Source: Rhizobium sp. NXC14 (lineage in GTDB: Bacteria > Pseudomonadota > Alphaproteobacteria > Rhizobiales > Rhizobiaceae). Taken from it: 64,000 bases of DNA. This document shows, piece by piece, positions 54,304 to 62,919 of the stretch (positions are counted from its first letter, which is position 1; every line of letters starts with the position of its first letter). The position numbers and the translations under genes are program-made. The notes beneath the pieces were generated by a model, which saw only the letters and a list, made by a program, of their open reading frames with translations, was not told the DNA's origin and did no database searches. The stretch lies in NCBI RefSeq assembly GCF_002117485.1, contig NZ_CP021030.1, positions 933,001 through 997,000 on the forward strand, given 5' to 3'.

Positions 54304-55814
54304 GCAACCATCTTTTCGACGCCATGCGGGCCGCCGCGCCCGGCGACGCAGCGTTCATCCGGATCGATAGCACCCGCATATGGACCTATGACGACGCCTT
54401 CGCTCTTTCCGGCCGCGTCGCCGGCGCGATGGACACGCTCGGCATCCGCCCCGGCGACCGGGTTGCGGTGCAGGTCGAAAAAAGCGTCGAGGCGCTCATC
54501 CTCTATCTCGCCTGTCTTCGCAGCGGTGCCGTCTACCTGCCGCTCAACACCGCCTATACGCTGGCCGAGCTCGACTATTTCATCGGTGATGCGGAGCCGC
54601 GTCTGGTGGTCGTCGCCCCGGCCGCCCGGGAAGGCGTGGAGTCCATCGCCAAACGCCACGGCGCGATCGTCGAAACGCTCAATGCCGACGGCAGCGGCTC
54701 TTTGCTCGATCTTGCGCGCGACGAGCCGGCCGACTTTGTCGATGCCTCGCGCGCCGCCGATGATCTGGCCGCGATCCTCTACACCTCGGGAACAACGGGC
54801 CGTTCGAAGGGAGCGATGCTCACCCATGGAAATCTGCTCTCCAACGCCCTGACCCTGCGGGACTACTGGCGCGTCACATCAGATGACCGGCTGATTCATG
54901 CCCTGCCGATCTTCCACACGCACGGGCTCTTCGTCGCCACCAACGTCACGCTGCTCGCCGGCGCCTCGATGTTCCTGCTGCCGAAGTTCGACGCCGATGA
55001 GGTCGTTTCGCTGATGCCGCAGGCAACGATGCTGATGGGCGTGCCGACCTTCTACGTGCGTCTCCTGCAAAGCCCGCGCTTCGACAAACAGGCGGCGGCC
55101 AACATTCGCCTGTTCATCTCAGGCTCGGCGCCGCTGCTGGCAGAGACGCATACCGCGTTCCAGGCGCGGACAGGCCACGCGATTCTCGAGCGCTACGGCA
55201 TGACCGAAACCAATATGAACACGTCGAACCCCTATGACGGAAAGAGGATTGCCGGGACGGTGGGCTTGCCGCTGCCTGACGTGACGGTGCGGGTGACCGA
55301 TCCCGCCACCGGACAGGTGCTGCCGCCTGAAGAAACCGGCATGATCGAAATCAAGGGGCCGAACGTCTTCAAGGGCTATTGGCGCATGCCGGAGAAAACC
55401 GCGGCCGAATTCACCGCCGACGGTTTCTTCATCAGCGGCGATCTCGGCAAGATTGATCGGGACGGCTATGTCCACATCGTCGGCCGCGGCAAGGATCTGG
55501 TGATTTCGGGCGGCTACAACATCTATCCGAAAGAGGTCGAGAGCGAGATCGACCAGATCGACGGTGTCGTCGAAAGCGCTGTGATCGGCGTGCCGCACCC
55601 GGATTTCGGCGAAGGCGTCACCGCCGTCGTCGTGCGCAAGCCTGGCGCCGTCCTGGATGAAAAGAGCATTGTCAGCGCCCTCCAAGACCGCCTCGCGCGC
55701 TACAAGCAACCCAAACGCATCATCTTCGCCGACGACCTGCCGCGCAACACGATGGGCAAGGTTCAGAAGAACATCCTGCGGCAGCAATACGCCGATCTTT
55801 ACACCAGGACGTAA
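54300..55814 (+). CDS. matB: Malonyl-CoA synthetase
   Basis: A 504-residue ANL-superfamily ligase that activates malonate with ATP and CoA. Motifs are the AMP-binding P-loop YTSGTTGRSKGAML, LPIFHTHGLF, GSAPLLAETHTAFQARTGHAILERYGMTETNMN and the C-terminal hinge/lysine region GDLGKIDRDGYVHIVGRGKDLVISGGYNIYPKEVES ... PRNTMGKVQKNIL. The start is GTG 54300, behind GGAGGAGG, and overlaps the matA stop. Together MatA and MatB turn imported malonate into acetyl-CoA. Confidence 0.96.
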   Translation: MSNHLFDAMRAAAPGDAAFIRIDSTRIWTYDDAFALSGRVAGAMDTLGIRPGDRVAVQVEKSVEALILYLACLRSGAVYLPLNTAYTLAELDYFIGDAEPRLVVVAPAAREGVESIAKRHGAIVETLNADGSGSLLDLARDEPADFVDASRAADDLAAILYTSGTTGRSKGAMLTHGNLLSNALTLRDYWRVTSDDRLIHALPIFHTHGLFVATNVTLLAGASMFLLPKFDADEVVSLMPQATMLMGVPTFYVRLLQSPRFDKQAAANIRLFISGSAPLLAETHTAFQARTGHAILERYGMTETNMNTSNPYDGKRIAGTVGLPLPDVTVRVTDPATGQVLPPEETGMIEIKGPNVFKGYWRMPEKTAAEFTADGFFISGDLGKIDRDGYVHIVGRGKDLVISGGYNIYPKEVESEIDQIDGVVESAVIGVPHPDFGEGVTAVVVRKPGAVLDEKSIVSALQDRLARYKQPKRIIFADDLPRNTMGKVQKNILRQQYADLYTRT

Positions 55815-55906
55815 GGCGACCGCCCTCTGGGAGGAGGCGTGTCGGCATCCGCATCAAACTTGAACGCAACAGCTACGGCGCTGGAGGCACCGGAGGGAGG
55901 GGAATC

Positions 55907-57256
55907 ATGGGTATTGAAATACTGGCCATAGGCCTGCTGGTCGCGATGTTCATCATTGCGACGATCCAGCCGATCAACATGGGCGCGCTCGCTTTTGCCG
56001 GCGCCTTCGTCCTCGGCTCCATGACAATCGGCATGAAGACCGGCGATATTTTTGCCGGCTTCCCGAGCGATCTGTTCCTGACGCTCGTCGCCGTCACCTA
56101 CCTCTTCGCCATCGCGCAGATCAACGGCACCATCGACTGGCTGGTCGAATGCGCCGTGCGCCTGGTGCGTGGACGCATCGGCCTGATCCCCTGGGTTATG
56201 TTCCTCGTCGCCGCCGTCATCACCGGTTTCGGCGCGCTTGGGCCGGCCGCAGTAGCCATTCTCGCCCCTGTGGCCCTGAGCTTTGCCATTCAGTACCGCA
56301 TTCACCCGGTGATGATGGGTCTCATGGTGATCCACGGCGCCCAGGCAGGCGGCTTTTCACCGATCAGCATCTATGGCGGCATCACCAACCAGATCGTGGC
56401 GAAGGCCGGCCTGCCTTTCGCTCCGACGTCGTTGTTTCTCTCGAGCTTTTTCTTCAACCTGGCGATATCAGTGCTGGTGTTCTTCGCCTTCGGCGGCGCA
56501 AAGGTCATGAAGCACGCGCCGGCAACATCACCTGGCCCCTTGCTCGAACTGCATCCCGAGGGCGTGTCGGCCTCGATCAGGGGCCACGGCGGCACGCCGG
56601 CAAAGCCGATCCGGGACCATGCCTACGGCACGGCGGCCGATACGGCGGCGACGCTGCGTCTGAACAATGAGAGAATCACCACCCTGATCGGCCTGACGGC
56701 GCTCGGCATCGGCGCCCTGGTTTTCAAGTTCAATGTCGGTCTGGTCGCCATGACCGTCGCCGTTGCGCTGGCGCTGCTGTCCCCGAAGACCCAGAAGGCG
56801 GCCATCGACAAGGTCAGCTGGTCGACCGTGCTTTTGATTGCCGGCATCATCACCTATGTCGGCGTCATGGAGAAGGCCGGTACGGTCGACTATGTCGCGA
56901 ACGGCATATCCAGTCTCGGCATGCCGCTGCTGGTGGCGCTCCTGCTTTGCTTTACCGGCGCCATCGTCTCGGCCTTTGCATCCTCGACCGCGCTGCTCGG
57001 CGCCATCATCCCGCTTGCGGTTCCGTTCCTCATGCAGGGACATGTCAGCGCCATAGGCGTGGTCGCGGCCATCGCCATCTCGACGACGATCGTCGATACC
57101 AGCCCCTTCTCCACCAATGGCGCCCTCGTGGTTGCCAATGCGCCGGATGACAGGCGAGAGCAGGTCCTCAAGCAGTTGCTGATCTATAGCGCGCTGATTG
57201 CGATTATCGGCCCGATCGTCGCCTGGTTGGTGTTCGTCGTGCCGGGGCTGGTTTGA
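55907..57256 (+). CDS. matC: Malonate/dicarboxylate carrier
   Basis: A 449-residue integral-membrane carrier. The N-terminal MatC domain (IEILAIGLLVAMFIIATIQPINMGALAF ... FAGFPSDLFLTLVAVTYLFAIAQINGT) and later helices (GAIVSAFASSTALLGAIIPLAVPF, DTSPFSTNGALVVANA) fit the DASS/ArsB-like ion-transporter fold, about ten or more TM segments with a hydrophilic loop near residues 205-250. It imports malonate in R. leguminosarum bv. trifolii. It starts 92 bases after matB with GGAGGGAGG, in the same operon. Confidence 0.94.
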   Translation: MGIEILAIGLLVAMFIIATIQPINMGALAFAGAFVLGSMTIGMKTGDIFAGFPSDLFLTLVAVTYLFAIAQINGTIDWLVECAVRLVRGRIGLIPWVMFLVAAVITGFGALGPAAVAILAPVALSFAIQYRIHPVMMGLMVIHGAQAGGFSPISIYGGITNQIVAKAGLPFAPTSLFLSSFFFNLAISVLVFFAFGGAKVMKHAPATSPGPLLELHPEGVSASIRGHGGTPAKPIRDHAYGTAADTAATLRLNNERITTLIGLTALGIGALVFKFNVGLVAMTVAVALALLSPKTQKAAIDKVSWSTVLLIAGIITYVGVMEKAGTVDYVANGISSLGMPLLVALLLCFTGAIVSAFASSTALLGAIIPLAVPFLMQGHVSAIGVVAAIAISTTIVDTSPFSTNGALVVANAPDDRREQVLKQLLIYSALIAIIGPIVAWLVFVVPGLV

Positions 57257-57349
57257 CGGCCACCGCCGAACCCATCGCTTTCCGCCCCGGACCATCGCCC
57301 GCGGCGGCGAAAAACCTGAACGGCGTGGTGTGCGGGCGGGGCGGCCGGC

Positions 57350-57736
57350 TCAGTATTCCGAACCGCTTCTATTGCTTAGATCGTGACGTTCCGTGCCATT
57401 CAATGGTGGATTGAAGACGCTGACGAGGATGAGATCCTCATCCTTGCCACCCCGCAAATAGTGCCGATCGTGTTTGTCGAGAACGTAGATATCGCCGGCG
57501 CGGATGGGGAAGACATTGCCGTCCATATCCTCGACCTCGCCTGCTCCCTGGATGCAGTAGCAGGCCTCCAGATGGTTGCGGTACTGCAGCAGGGCTTCGG
57601 TGTTGGCGCGAACAACGGTGTGGCAGACGGTAAACCCCATCCCGTCATCCCTGGTCAGCAGACGATGGCTTGTGCCATTGCCCCAATCGACGAAACGCTC
57701 GGTCTGCTCGACTTCTCTCAGGCTTCTCACAAACAT
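57350..57736 (-). CDS. Ectoine synthase-like cupin (solitary EctC)
   Basis: A 128-residue cupin with the EctC pattern: [35 protein letters not shown], then [46 protein letters not shown] and [12 protein letters not shown]. These include the metal-binding Glu, Tyr and His positions in HLEACYC and DKHDRHYL. True EctC cyclises N-gamma-acetyl-DABA into ectoine, but no ectA or ectB is in the window, so the substrate is uncertain. GAGGAG precedes ATG 57736. It is divergent from a LysR regulator and may be its target. Confidence 0.87.
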   Translation of the reverse strand: MFVRSLREVEQTERFVDWGNGTSHRLLTRDDGMGFTVCHTVVRANTEALLQYRNHLEACYCIQGAGEVEDMDGNVFPIRAGDIYVLDKHDRHYLRGGKDEDLILVSVFNPPLNGTERHDLSNRSGSEY

Positions 57737-57968
57737 GTTCGTCTCCTCGCGAATGGCTGAGATGTTTTGATCTCCGTGATCCATTAGGCACTGCAGCCGC
57801 GACTCTTTCAAATGATCTAATTTGAGAGACTTGTTAGAATATTCTACATATAATCTGGCGCGGGCCGAGGGCGATCGGATATTCTCCGGCATGTTCCGAG
57901 TGATACTAAAAGATTCGACATATCGGGCGGCCAATGGATCCTGCTGCTTATGTGAGGAATTCGAACAT

Positions 57969-58862
57969 ATGCAACTGCCGCCGCTGAACGCATTGAGAGC
58001 CTTCGAAGCAACCGCCCGGCTCATGAGTCTTTCAAAGGCCGGAGACGAACTGCACGTGACCCATGCCGCGATCAGTCACCAGATCAAACATCTGGAGACA
58101 TGGATGGGACGCAAGCTGCTGCAAAAATCCGGACGCGGCGTTGCACTGACGCCGGCGGGCGCCGAATATTACCTGGCCGTTTCGGGCTCGCTGGTCGCCA
58201 TCGCCCACGCCACCGGCAACGTGCGCAGAGACCACAATATGCGTTCGATAACCGTGGGATGCATTCCTTCGATCGCGTCGCGCTGGCTGGTTCCGGCACT
58301 TCCATCTTTTCGGGAGAGCGATCCTGATCTTGATGTCAGGATCGTCTATGCAAAAGCGGAAGAGCGCTTCGATGATGAAAGCCTGGATGTTCTCATTACC
58401 ATGGGAGAAGACGTGTCAGGGGGACGGGAGAGCCGCCTGCTTTTCTCCAGGCGCAACCAGCCGGTGGCCAGCATTCATTATCTGGCAAGGCGAAACTGGA
58501 TGGCCGACGGCGTTCCCTTTGCGGCAGCCGAACTGCTGCACGATGAATCCATGGACGGCTGGAAAGAATGGTTCCGAAAGGCTGAGATAACGGCGCCCGA
58601 CCCGCTTCGCGGGCCGATATTCCAGGACTTCAACATTCTTGCCACGGCGGTAATCGCTGGGCATGGCGTCGCACTATGCCCTGTCGAAGTGTTCCGGCGA
58701 GAGATCGATCGCGGCGACCTCGTTGTGCTCTCGGACATTTCGACGGCAGAGACTCAAGGCTATTACCTGATCACCAGCTCCTGGGCGAAGAAGCCGGTTC
58801 GCCGCTTTGCGGAATGGTTCACGGCGGAGTGTCGATCCGGCGGCCCGCCGACCATGGAATAG
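57969..58862 (+). CDS. LysR-family regulator (GcvA-like)
   Basis: A 297-residue LysR-type regulator. The N-terminal winged helix is [59 protein letters not shown], with a type-2 periplasmic-binding fold afterwards ([27 protein letters not shown] ... [29 protein letters not shown]). The NALRAFE opening is typical of the GcvA group. Start 57969 has GAGGA ahead. It is divergent from the EctC-like gene over 232 bp, so it probably regulates it; the shared region (57737-57968) contains no clear T-N11-A palindrome that I could fix. Confidence 0.9.
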   Translation: MQLPPLNALRAFEATARLMSLSKAGDELHVTHAAISHQIKHLETWMGRKLLQKSGRGVALTPAGAEYYLAVSGSLVAIAHATGNVRRDHNMRSITVGCIPSIASRWLVPALPSFRESDPDLDVRIVYAKAEERFDDESLDVLITMGEDVSGGRESRLLFSRRNQPVASIHYLARRNWMADGVPFAAAELLHDESMDGWKEWFRKAEITAPDPLRGPIFQDFNILATAVIAGHGVALCPVEVFRREIDRGDLVVLSDISTAETQGYYLITSSWAKKPVRRFAEWFTAECRSGGPPTME

Positions 58863-59006
58863 GCTGGAAACCACGGGGCCTGGCTCGTTTTGACCCGAGC
58901 TGAAATGTCATGAAAGTTTCATATTGGTGCTATTGCGGCGATTGAAAAATAATCTACACTTTTGATCAGGAAACGCGATTTCCTGAAGCAAACGAAAGGA
59001 AACTGA

Positions 59007-59216
59007 TTGGATTCATATCTTCTGACGACCATGCTCGTTGCAGGCCTCCTCGCTTTCGCCGTAACCGCGGTAAAAGCCGGAACAACTGCCCAGACCACCG
59101 CAAATACCAGGCGCAGTCCCGATTCGGGTGGCGATGGCGGAATTGGGTTCGAGGTCTCTGATGACGGGGGCTGCGATGGCGGCGACGGAGGTGGCGGGGA
59201 CGGTGGAGGAGACTAG
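59007..59216 (+). CDS. Micro-protein: TM helix plus Gly/Asp-rich tail (TTG start)
   Basis: A 69-residue protein beginning at TTG 59007, with AAAGGA 6 bases ahead. One hydrophobic segment (YLLTTMLVAGLLAFAVTAV, residues 4-22) could be a signal anchor; after a Thr-rich stretch the protein ends in a Gly/Asp-rich tail with one Cys (SDDGGCDGGDGGGGDGGGD). A good terminator follows 27 bases after the stop, supporting a real transcript. I do not recognise the family. The tail could bind cations, by composition only. Confidence 0.65.
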   Translation: MDSYLLTTMLVAGLLAFAVTAVKAGTTAQTTANTRRSPDSGGDGGIGFEVSDDGGCDGGDGGGGDGGGD

Positions 59217-59243
59217 ATCAAACGGAAATCGATAGCATGCCCG

Positions 59244-59264
59244 ACCGCCTCAAGGCGGTTTTTT
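59244..59264 (+). terminator. Intrinsic terminator after the micro-protein
   Basis: ACCGCC / GGCGGT (6-bp stem, TCAA loop) followed by TTTTT. Confidence 0.88.
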
Positions 59265-59458
59265 GTTGCCCGAACTCCACTCCGTACCAGGCCTCCAAAT
59301 AGGCCGGAATGTCAGGCCCGCTCGAGGATTGCGGAACTGATCTGACGGACGAATAGACGGACGGATCCAACACGCAATCCAATTTATGGGTCGTCACAGG
59401 AAACTTGAGCCCTATGTCTGTCGAGGCGGGCTGGGCGAAGGTGTTGGAGACAATCAAT

Positions 59459-60598
59459 ATGGCTAAATCTGCGGCGGGAAACCCGTATATTTACGGGATC
59501 GACGCACTGCGTTTTGCATGTGCCCTGATGGTGACAGTGTTCCATCTCGGATTTACTTCCTGGGCCTCGCCTTTATATCTCAGACCGTACAAAATGCCGA
59601 CGATCGAGAATGTCGCCCAGCCCGGATGGGTCGGCGTCGAATTGTTCTTCGTCATATCGGGCTTCGTCATCGTCAATTCCGCCGCTTCCGCCAGTGCCCT
59701 GTCATTTCTCAGGGGGCGTATTCTGCGGCTCTATCCGGCGGTATGGATCTGCGCATCGCTGACGCTGATCGTCATTGCCACACAGGACGTCAACTGGCGC
59801 ATCCTCATGAACTATCTGCGCTCGATCACGCTCTATCCCGTGGGGCCCTGGATCGATGGCCAGTATTGGACCCTGGCATGCGAGATTTGCTTCTACGCCA
59901 TCGTCTTCATCATGTGCGCGACCGGGCAGAAGACGAGGATGTCCGCCCTGGCGCTCGGCCTGTCGCTGGCCAGCGCGGCTTTCATCGCGCTGTCTTACGC
60001 CGTTCCCGATGCAGCCATACAGGACATGTTCACCGAGACCGCCTGGCGGGCCATCCCCTTTTACTACGGCTGCCAATTTGCCGTCGGCATCTATATCTGG
60101 CTGCTGTCCCAAGGCCGGATGAGTGGGATATCCTGGCTGGGCTTCTTCTGCGCCTTGGCGGCGGGGGGCGCCCAGATCTACATGGCCGGAGAGAACAGCA
60201 GCGACCGCACGCTCGCCGCAGCGGGTCATTCTTTCTCCTCCTTTCCCGCAATCGCAATCTGGCTGGCTGGATTGATATCGATCGTCGCAAGCGTCGGCTA
60301 TGCCAAGCGGATCAGCCGTCTGCCAACCTTGTTGCTTCGATCGGTGAAAACCTTCGGCGCGATGACCTATCCGCTCTATCTCCTGCATCTCGCCATCGGC
60401 GTCCAGCTTCTCGACTGGCTGACCGCCCGCGGAATGGCGCCGCTGCTGGCACTGGCTTTGGCCGTCGCGATCATCTGCGCCATGTCGCTTGCCGTATGCA
60501 AATGGGGAGAGCCGCCGATGCGGACCCTTTTGCGAGGATTGCTCGATCGACTTGGGCAACGGGCTGCCGTTTTTCTGGCGAGGGAGTCTCGGGTCTAG
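59459..60598 (+). CDS. Acyltransferase family 3 membrane protein
   Basis: A 379-residue integral-membrane O-acyltransferase (OafA/NodX/ExoZ superfamily). The N-terminal signature YIYGIDALRFACALMVTVFHL contains the conserved RxxA...H; VGVELFFVISGFVI and RLYPAVWICASL follow, and about ten TM helices are visible. Such enzymes acylate polysaccharides or lipids (acetyl or succinyl groups); the acceptor is unknown. GGAGA is 8 bases before ATG 59459; ATG 59414 with AGGA further away would add 15 residues and cannot be excluded. It appears monocistronic. Confidence 0.88.
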   Translation: MAKSAAGNPYIYGIDALRFACALMVTVFHLGFTSWASPLYLRPYKMPTIENVAQPGWVGVELFFVISGFVIVNSAASASALSFLRGRILRLYPAVWICASLTLIVIATQDVNWRILMNYLRSITLYPVGPWIDGQYWTLACEICFYAIVFIMCATGQKTRMSALALGLSLASAAFIALSYAVPDAAIQDMFTETAWRAIPFYYGCQFAVGIYIWLLSQGRMSGISWLGFFCALAAGGAQIYMAGENSSDRTLAAAGHSFSSFPAIAIWLAGLISIVASVGYAKRISRLPTLLLRSVKTFGAMTYPLYLLHLAIGVQLLDWLTARGMAPLLALALAVAIICAMSLAVCKWGEPPMRTLLRGLLDRLGQRAAVFLARESRV

Positions 60599-60686
60599 GG
60601 GTAAAATTGAGGAGAGGGAGTAGGCCCGAGGCGCAATGATGTCCGAATTCCCCCTTCTCGGCTCTTGCCTCGACCTTGACCCCACT

Positions 60687-60770
60687 CTCCGTCCTGCTCG
60701 GGCTTGCCCCGAGCATCCATGCGACATCCTCTAATACGCAGTGGCCACCTTCGGTGGAAGGCGGCCACTG
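60687..60770. repeat. Repeat copy and hairpin 3' of bioY
   Basis: About 60687-60723 holds a copy of the rhizobial short palindrome (GTCCTGCTCGGGCTTGCCCC, then GAGCATCCATG). Next to it 60739-60770 is a hairpin, CAGTGGCC / GGCCACTG, with an alternative inner fold CCACC / GGTGG; it lies 25 bases after the bioY stop on the minus strand and may serve as its 3' end. Confidence 0.6.
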
Positions 60771-60794
60771 ACGGTACGGATAGGCCCTAAACGC

Positions 60795-61358
60795 TCAAGC
60801 GCGCGCCGGCAGCAGGGGATAGCCGACCATGACCGCGCGGCCGAGGAGGGCGGCGACGACGGCCTTGATCACATCGCCCGGGATGAAGGCCATGGAGCCG
60901 ACGAAGGCTTTCGTGAAGCCGAGGCCTGCGACGGTGGCGAGATAGGTGATGCCGAAGGCGTAGAGCACGACGATGCCGCCGATCATGGCGGCGAGGAAGA
61001 AGCTCACCGTCTGCACCAGGCCGGATTGCCCATGGTTGACCAGGCGCTCGCTGAGATAGCCGGTGACGAAGGCGCCGAAGATCCAGCCGACGAGGAAGCC
61101 CGCTGTCGGCGAGGCGAAGATCGCCAGGCCGCCGCGGCCGCCGGAAAGCACCGGCAGGCCGATCGCGACGAGCAGCAGCACGATCAGCACGGCGATCGCG
61201 CCGCGCCGGGCGCCGAGCACGACGCCGGCCATCATGACGCCGAGCGACTGGGCGGTGATCGGCACCGGAATGAAGCCGAGCGAGATCGGCGGCAGCAGGC
61301 CGAGCGCCACGATGATCGCGGCAAAGAGGGCGGTAAGGACGAGGTCGCGGGTGCTCAT
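60795..61358 (-). CDS. bioY: Biotin ECF transporter S component
   Basis: A 187-residue, six-TM substrate-binding subunit. BioY features include LLPPISLGFIPVPITAQSLGVMMAG (biotin-binding front) and the internal positions SGGRGGLAIFASPTAGFLVGW; the GGRGG and PTAG motifs are typical. GGAG is 7 bases before ATG 61358 (another ATG is at 61361). It is the last gene of bioMNY, 24 bases after bioN. BioY gives the system its biotin specificity. Confidence 0.96.
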   Translation of the reverse strand: MSTRDLVLTALFAAIIVALGLLPPISLGFIPVPITAQSLGVMMAGVVLGARRGAIAVLIVLLLVAIGLPVLSGGRGGLAIFASPTAGFLVGWIFGAFVTGYLSERLVNHGQSGLVQTVSFFLAAMIGGIVVLYAFGITYLATVAGLGFTKAFVGSMAFIPGDVIKAVVAALLGRAVMVGYPLLPARA

Positions 61359-61382
61359 CATGAACTCCGTATTAAAAGATCG

Positions 61383-61991
61383 TTAACTTCCATGCCGCCG
61401 AATGCGGCGCGCGTCAATCGCCGCGGCGACATTATCCGCGTCCTTCAGCGTCAGAATGATCAGCGGCGCAAGCATACTTGTCGGCCGGACCTTCAGCCCA
61501 CGCGCCCTGTGCGCCTCGCGGATCGCCTGGTAACGGTTGACGATCTCAGGCACGAAGCGCAGCACCAGTCCGAGAGCAAGGCCGATATCATCGGCCTGAA
61601 CCCCGCCGGTGCGTTCGAGCGGGCTGGCAAGCGCCGTCACCTCGTCGATGAACTCGGTAATTGAAGTCGTCGCCGTCACGCTGGCGGCGAGAAGCATCAG
61701 CGCCGTCAACCGTAGCACGGGCACGAGCGCCGCCTGCCAGGGATTGAAGATGAAGTTGAAGAGGGCGACGACCGCAATCGTCATGAAGATCGGCCGCAGC
61801 CGTCGCAACGCCTCGCCGAGCGGCAGGCCGACCGTGCCGTAGAGCACCGCCGCCACCAGCACGGCGCCCGAGAGCAGGAGGAGATTGTGGCCGATGAACA
61901 GCAGGATGGCGAAGGCCGTCAGCGACAGGAGCTTTGCCCGTGGCGAAAGCCGGTGCATCGGGCTGTTGCCTTCGACGTAGAGCGATTGCAT
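61383..61991 (-). CDS. bioN: Biotin ECF transporter T component
   Basis: A 202-residue coupling protein with five or so TM segments. The EcfT motifs that grip the ATPase are visible: REAHRARGLKVRP and IDARRIRRHG (the ARG/ARR type). It is one base into the bioM stop codon (TGATG overlap), so it is translationally coupled. BioN transmits ATP-driven movement to BioY. Confidence 0.94.
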   Translation of the reverse strand: MQSLYVEGNSPMHRLSPRAKLLSLTAFAILLFIGHNLLLLSGAVLVAAVLYGTVGLPLGEALRRLRPIFMTIAVVALFNFIFNPWQAALVPVLRLTALMLLAASVTATTSITEFIDEVTALASPLERTGGVQADDIGLALGLVLRFVPEIVNRYQAIREAHRARGLKVRPTSMLAPLIILTLKDADNVAAAIDARRIRRHGS

Positions 61992-62665
61992 CAGGCGGCG
62001 ATCTCCCGATAGCGGGCGACCGCTTCGGCCGCAGGCGCATCGGCGGCAAGCCGCCCTTCGTGAAACACGAGCACCCGATCGAAACCGGCAATCAGCTCAA
62101 GGTCGTGGGTGATGACGATGGCGCTTTCCGGCAGTCCGGCGATGATCCTCTCGACCAGAGCCCGGTTTTTGAGATCGAGCTGGTTGGTCGGCTCGTCAAG
62201 GATGAGAATGCCCGGGCCGGTCGCCAGCACCGAGCAGAGCGCCGCCAGCTGGAGCTCGCCGCCGGAAAGCTCGTGCGCCCGGCGATCGGCTAGCGCCTCG
62301 GCGCCGAAGCGGGCCAGCACGCCTTGGACCCTTGCCTCGATCTCAGCCTTGCTGAAGCCGCGCCGCTTCAGCCCGAAGGCGATGTCGTCCTTGACGATCG
62401 GTAGGATGATCTGGTTCTGCGGCGACTGGAAGATGAAGCCGACATCGGCGCCAACAGTCTTCTCGTCGGCCGTGTCGCGGCCGTTGACCATGACGCGGCC
62501 AGTGGTCGGCTTGGTCAGCCCATTGATCAGCCGCGCAAAGGTTGTCTTGCCCGAGCCATTCAGTCCGATGATGCCAATCCGTTTGCCGGTGATGCCGAGC
62601 GTCAGCGGCTCGAGCGCCACCCGCGCCCCGAAACTGACACCGGCGCCTTCGAAGCGAATATCCAA
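61991..62665 (-). CDS. bioM: Biotin ECF transporter ATPase
   Basis: A 224-residue ABC ATPase: Walker A GLNGSGKTT, Q-loop FIFQSPQNQIIL, signature LSGGELQLAALCSVLA, Walker B ILILDEPTNQLDL and switch His VITHDLEL. I place the start at TTG 62665, with GAGGGA 5 bases before; no in-frame ATG fits nearby, and the longer upstream frame runs through a palindromic repeat (copy C). BioM is dedicated to this bioMNY operon, first described in R. etli. Confidence 0.94.
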   Translation of the reverse strand: MDIRFEGAGVSFGARVALEPLTLGITGKRIGIIGLNGSGKTTFARLINGLTKPTTGRVMVNGRDTADEKTVGADVGFIFQSPQNQIILPIVKDDIAFGLKRRGFSKAEIEARVQGVLARFGAEALADRRAHELSGGELQLAALCSVLATGPGILILDEPTNQLDLKNRALVERIIAGLPESAIVITHDLELIAGFDRVLVFHEGRLAADAPAAEAVARYREIAA

Positions 62666-62702
62666 ACTAATTCCCTCGCATTTTCTACCGGAGGGGTTGC
62701 CG

Positions 62703-62822
62703 ATGCCCCTCATCCGCCTGCCGGCACCTTCTCCCCGTAAACGGGGCGAAGGGACCATGCCGCGCCCTCTCGGTTCCCCGCGGGCCCCTCGCAGGGCACA
62801 TCCCCTCGCCCAGTGAGGGGCA
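62703..62822. repeat. RIME-like mosaic palindromic repeat, copy C (short form, inverted)
   Basis: About 120 bp, mostly the reverse complement of copies A and B, but lacking their roughly 40-bp GGGTCGAG...CTCGACCC segment. It contains CACCTTCTCCCC (62725-62736), which is exactly the target encoded by the IS110 bridge-RNA guides. Confidence 0.8.
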
Positions 62823-62919
62823 GCCATTGGCGCCAACCCGACAGCACTGCTTCTACAAAGAGCAAATCTCGCTGTCGATATCGGGTGGCTAGGAAGATTT
62901 TCCGCGTTATGATGGATGC

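Noticed and set aside
62666..62836. Upstream extension of the bioM frame
   Set aside because: It runs through palindromic repeat copy C and encodes no ATPase sequence. TTG 62665 has a good ribosome-binding site and gives the normal length.
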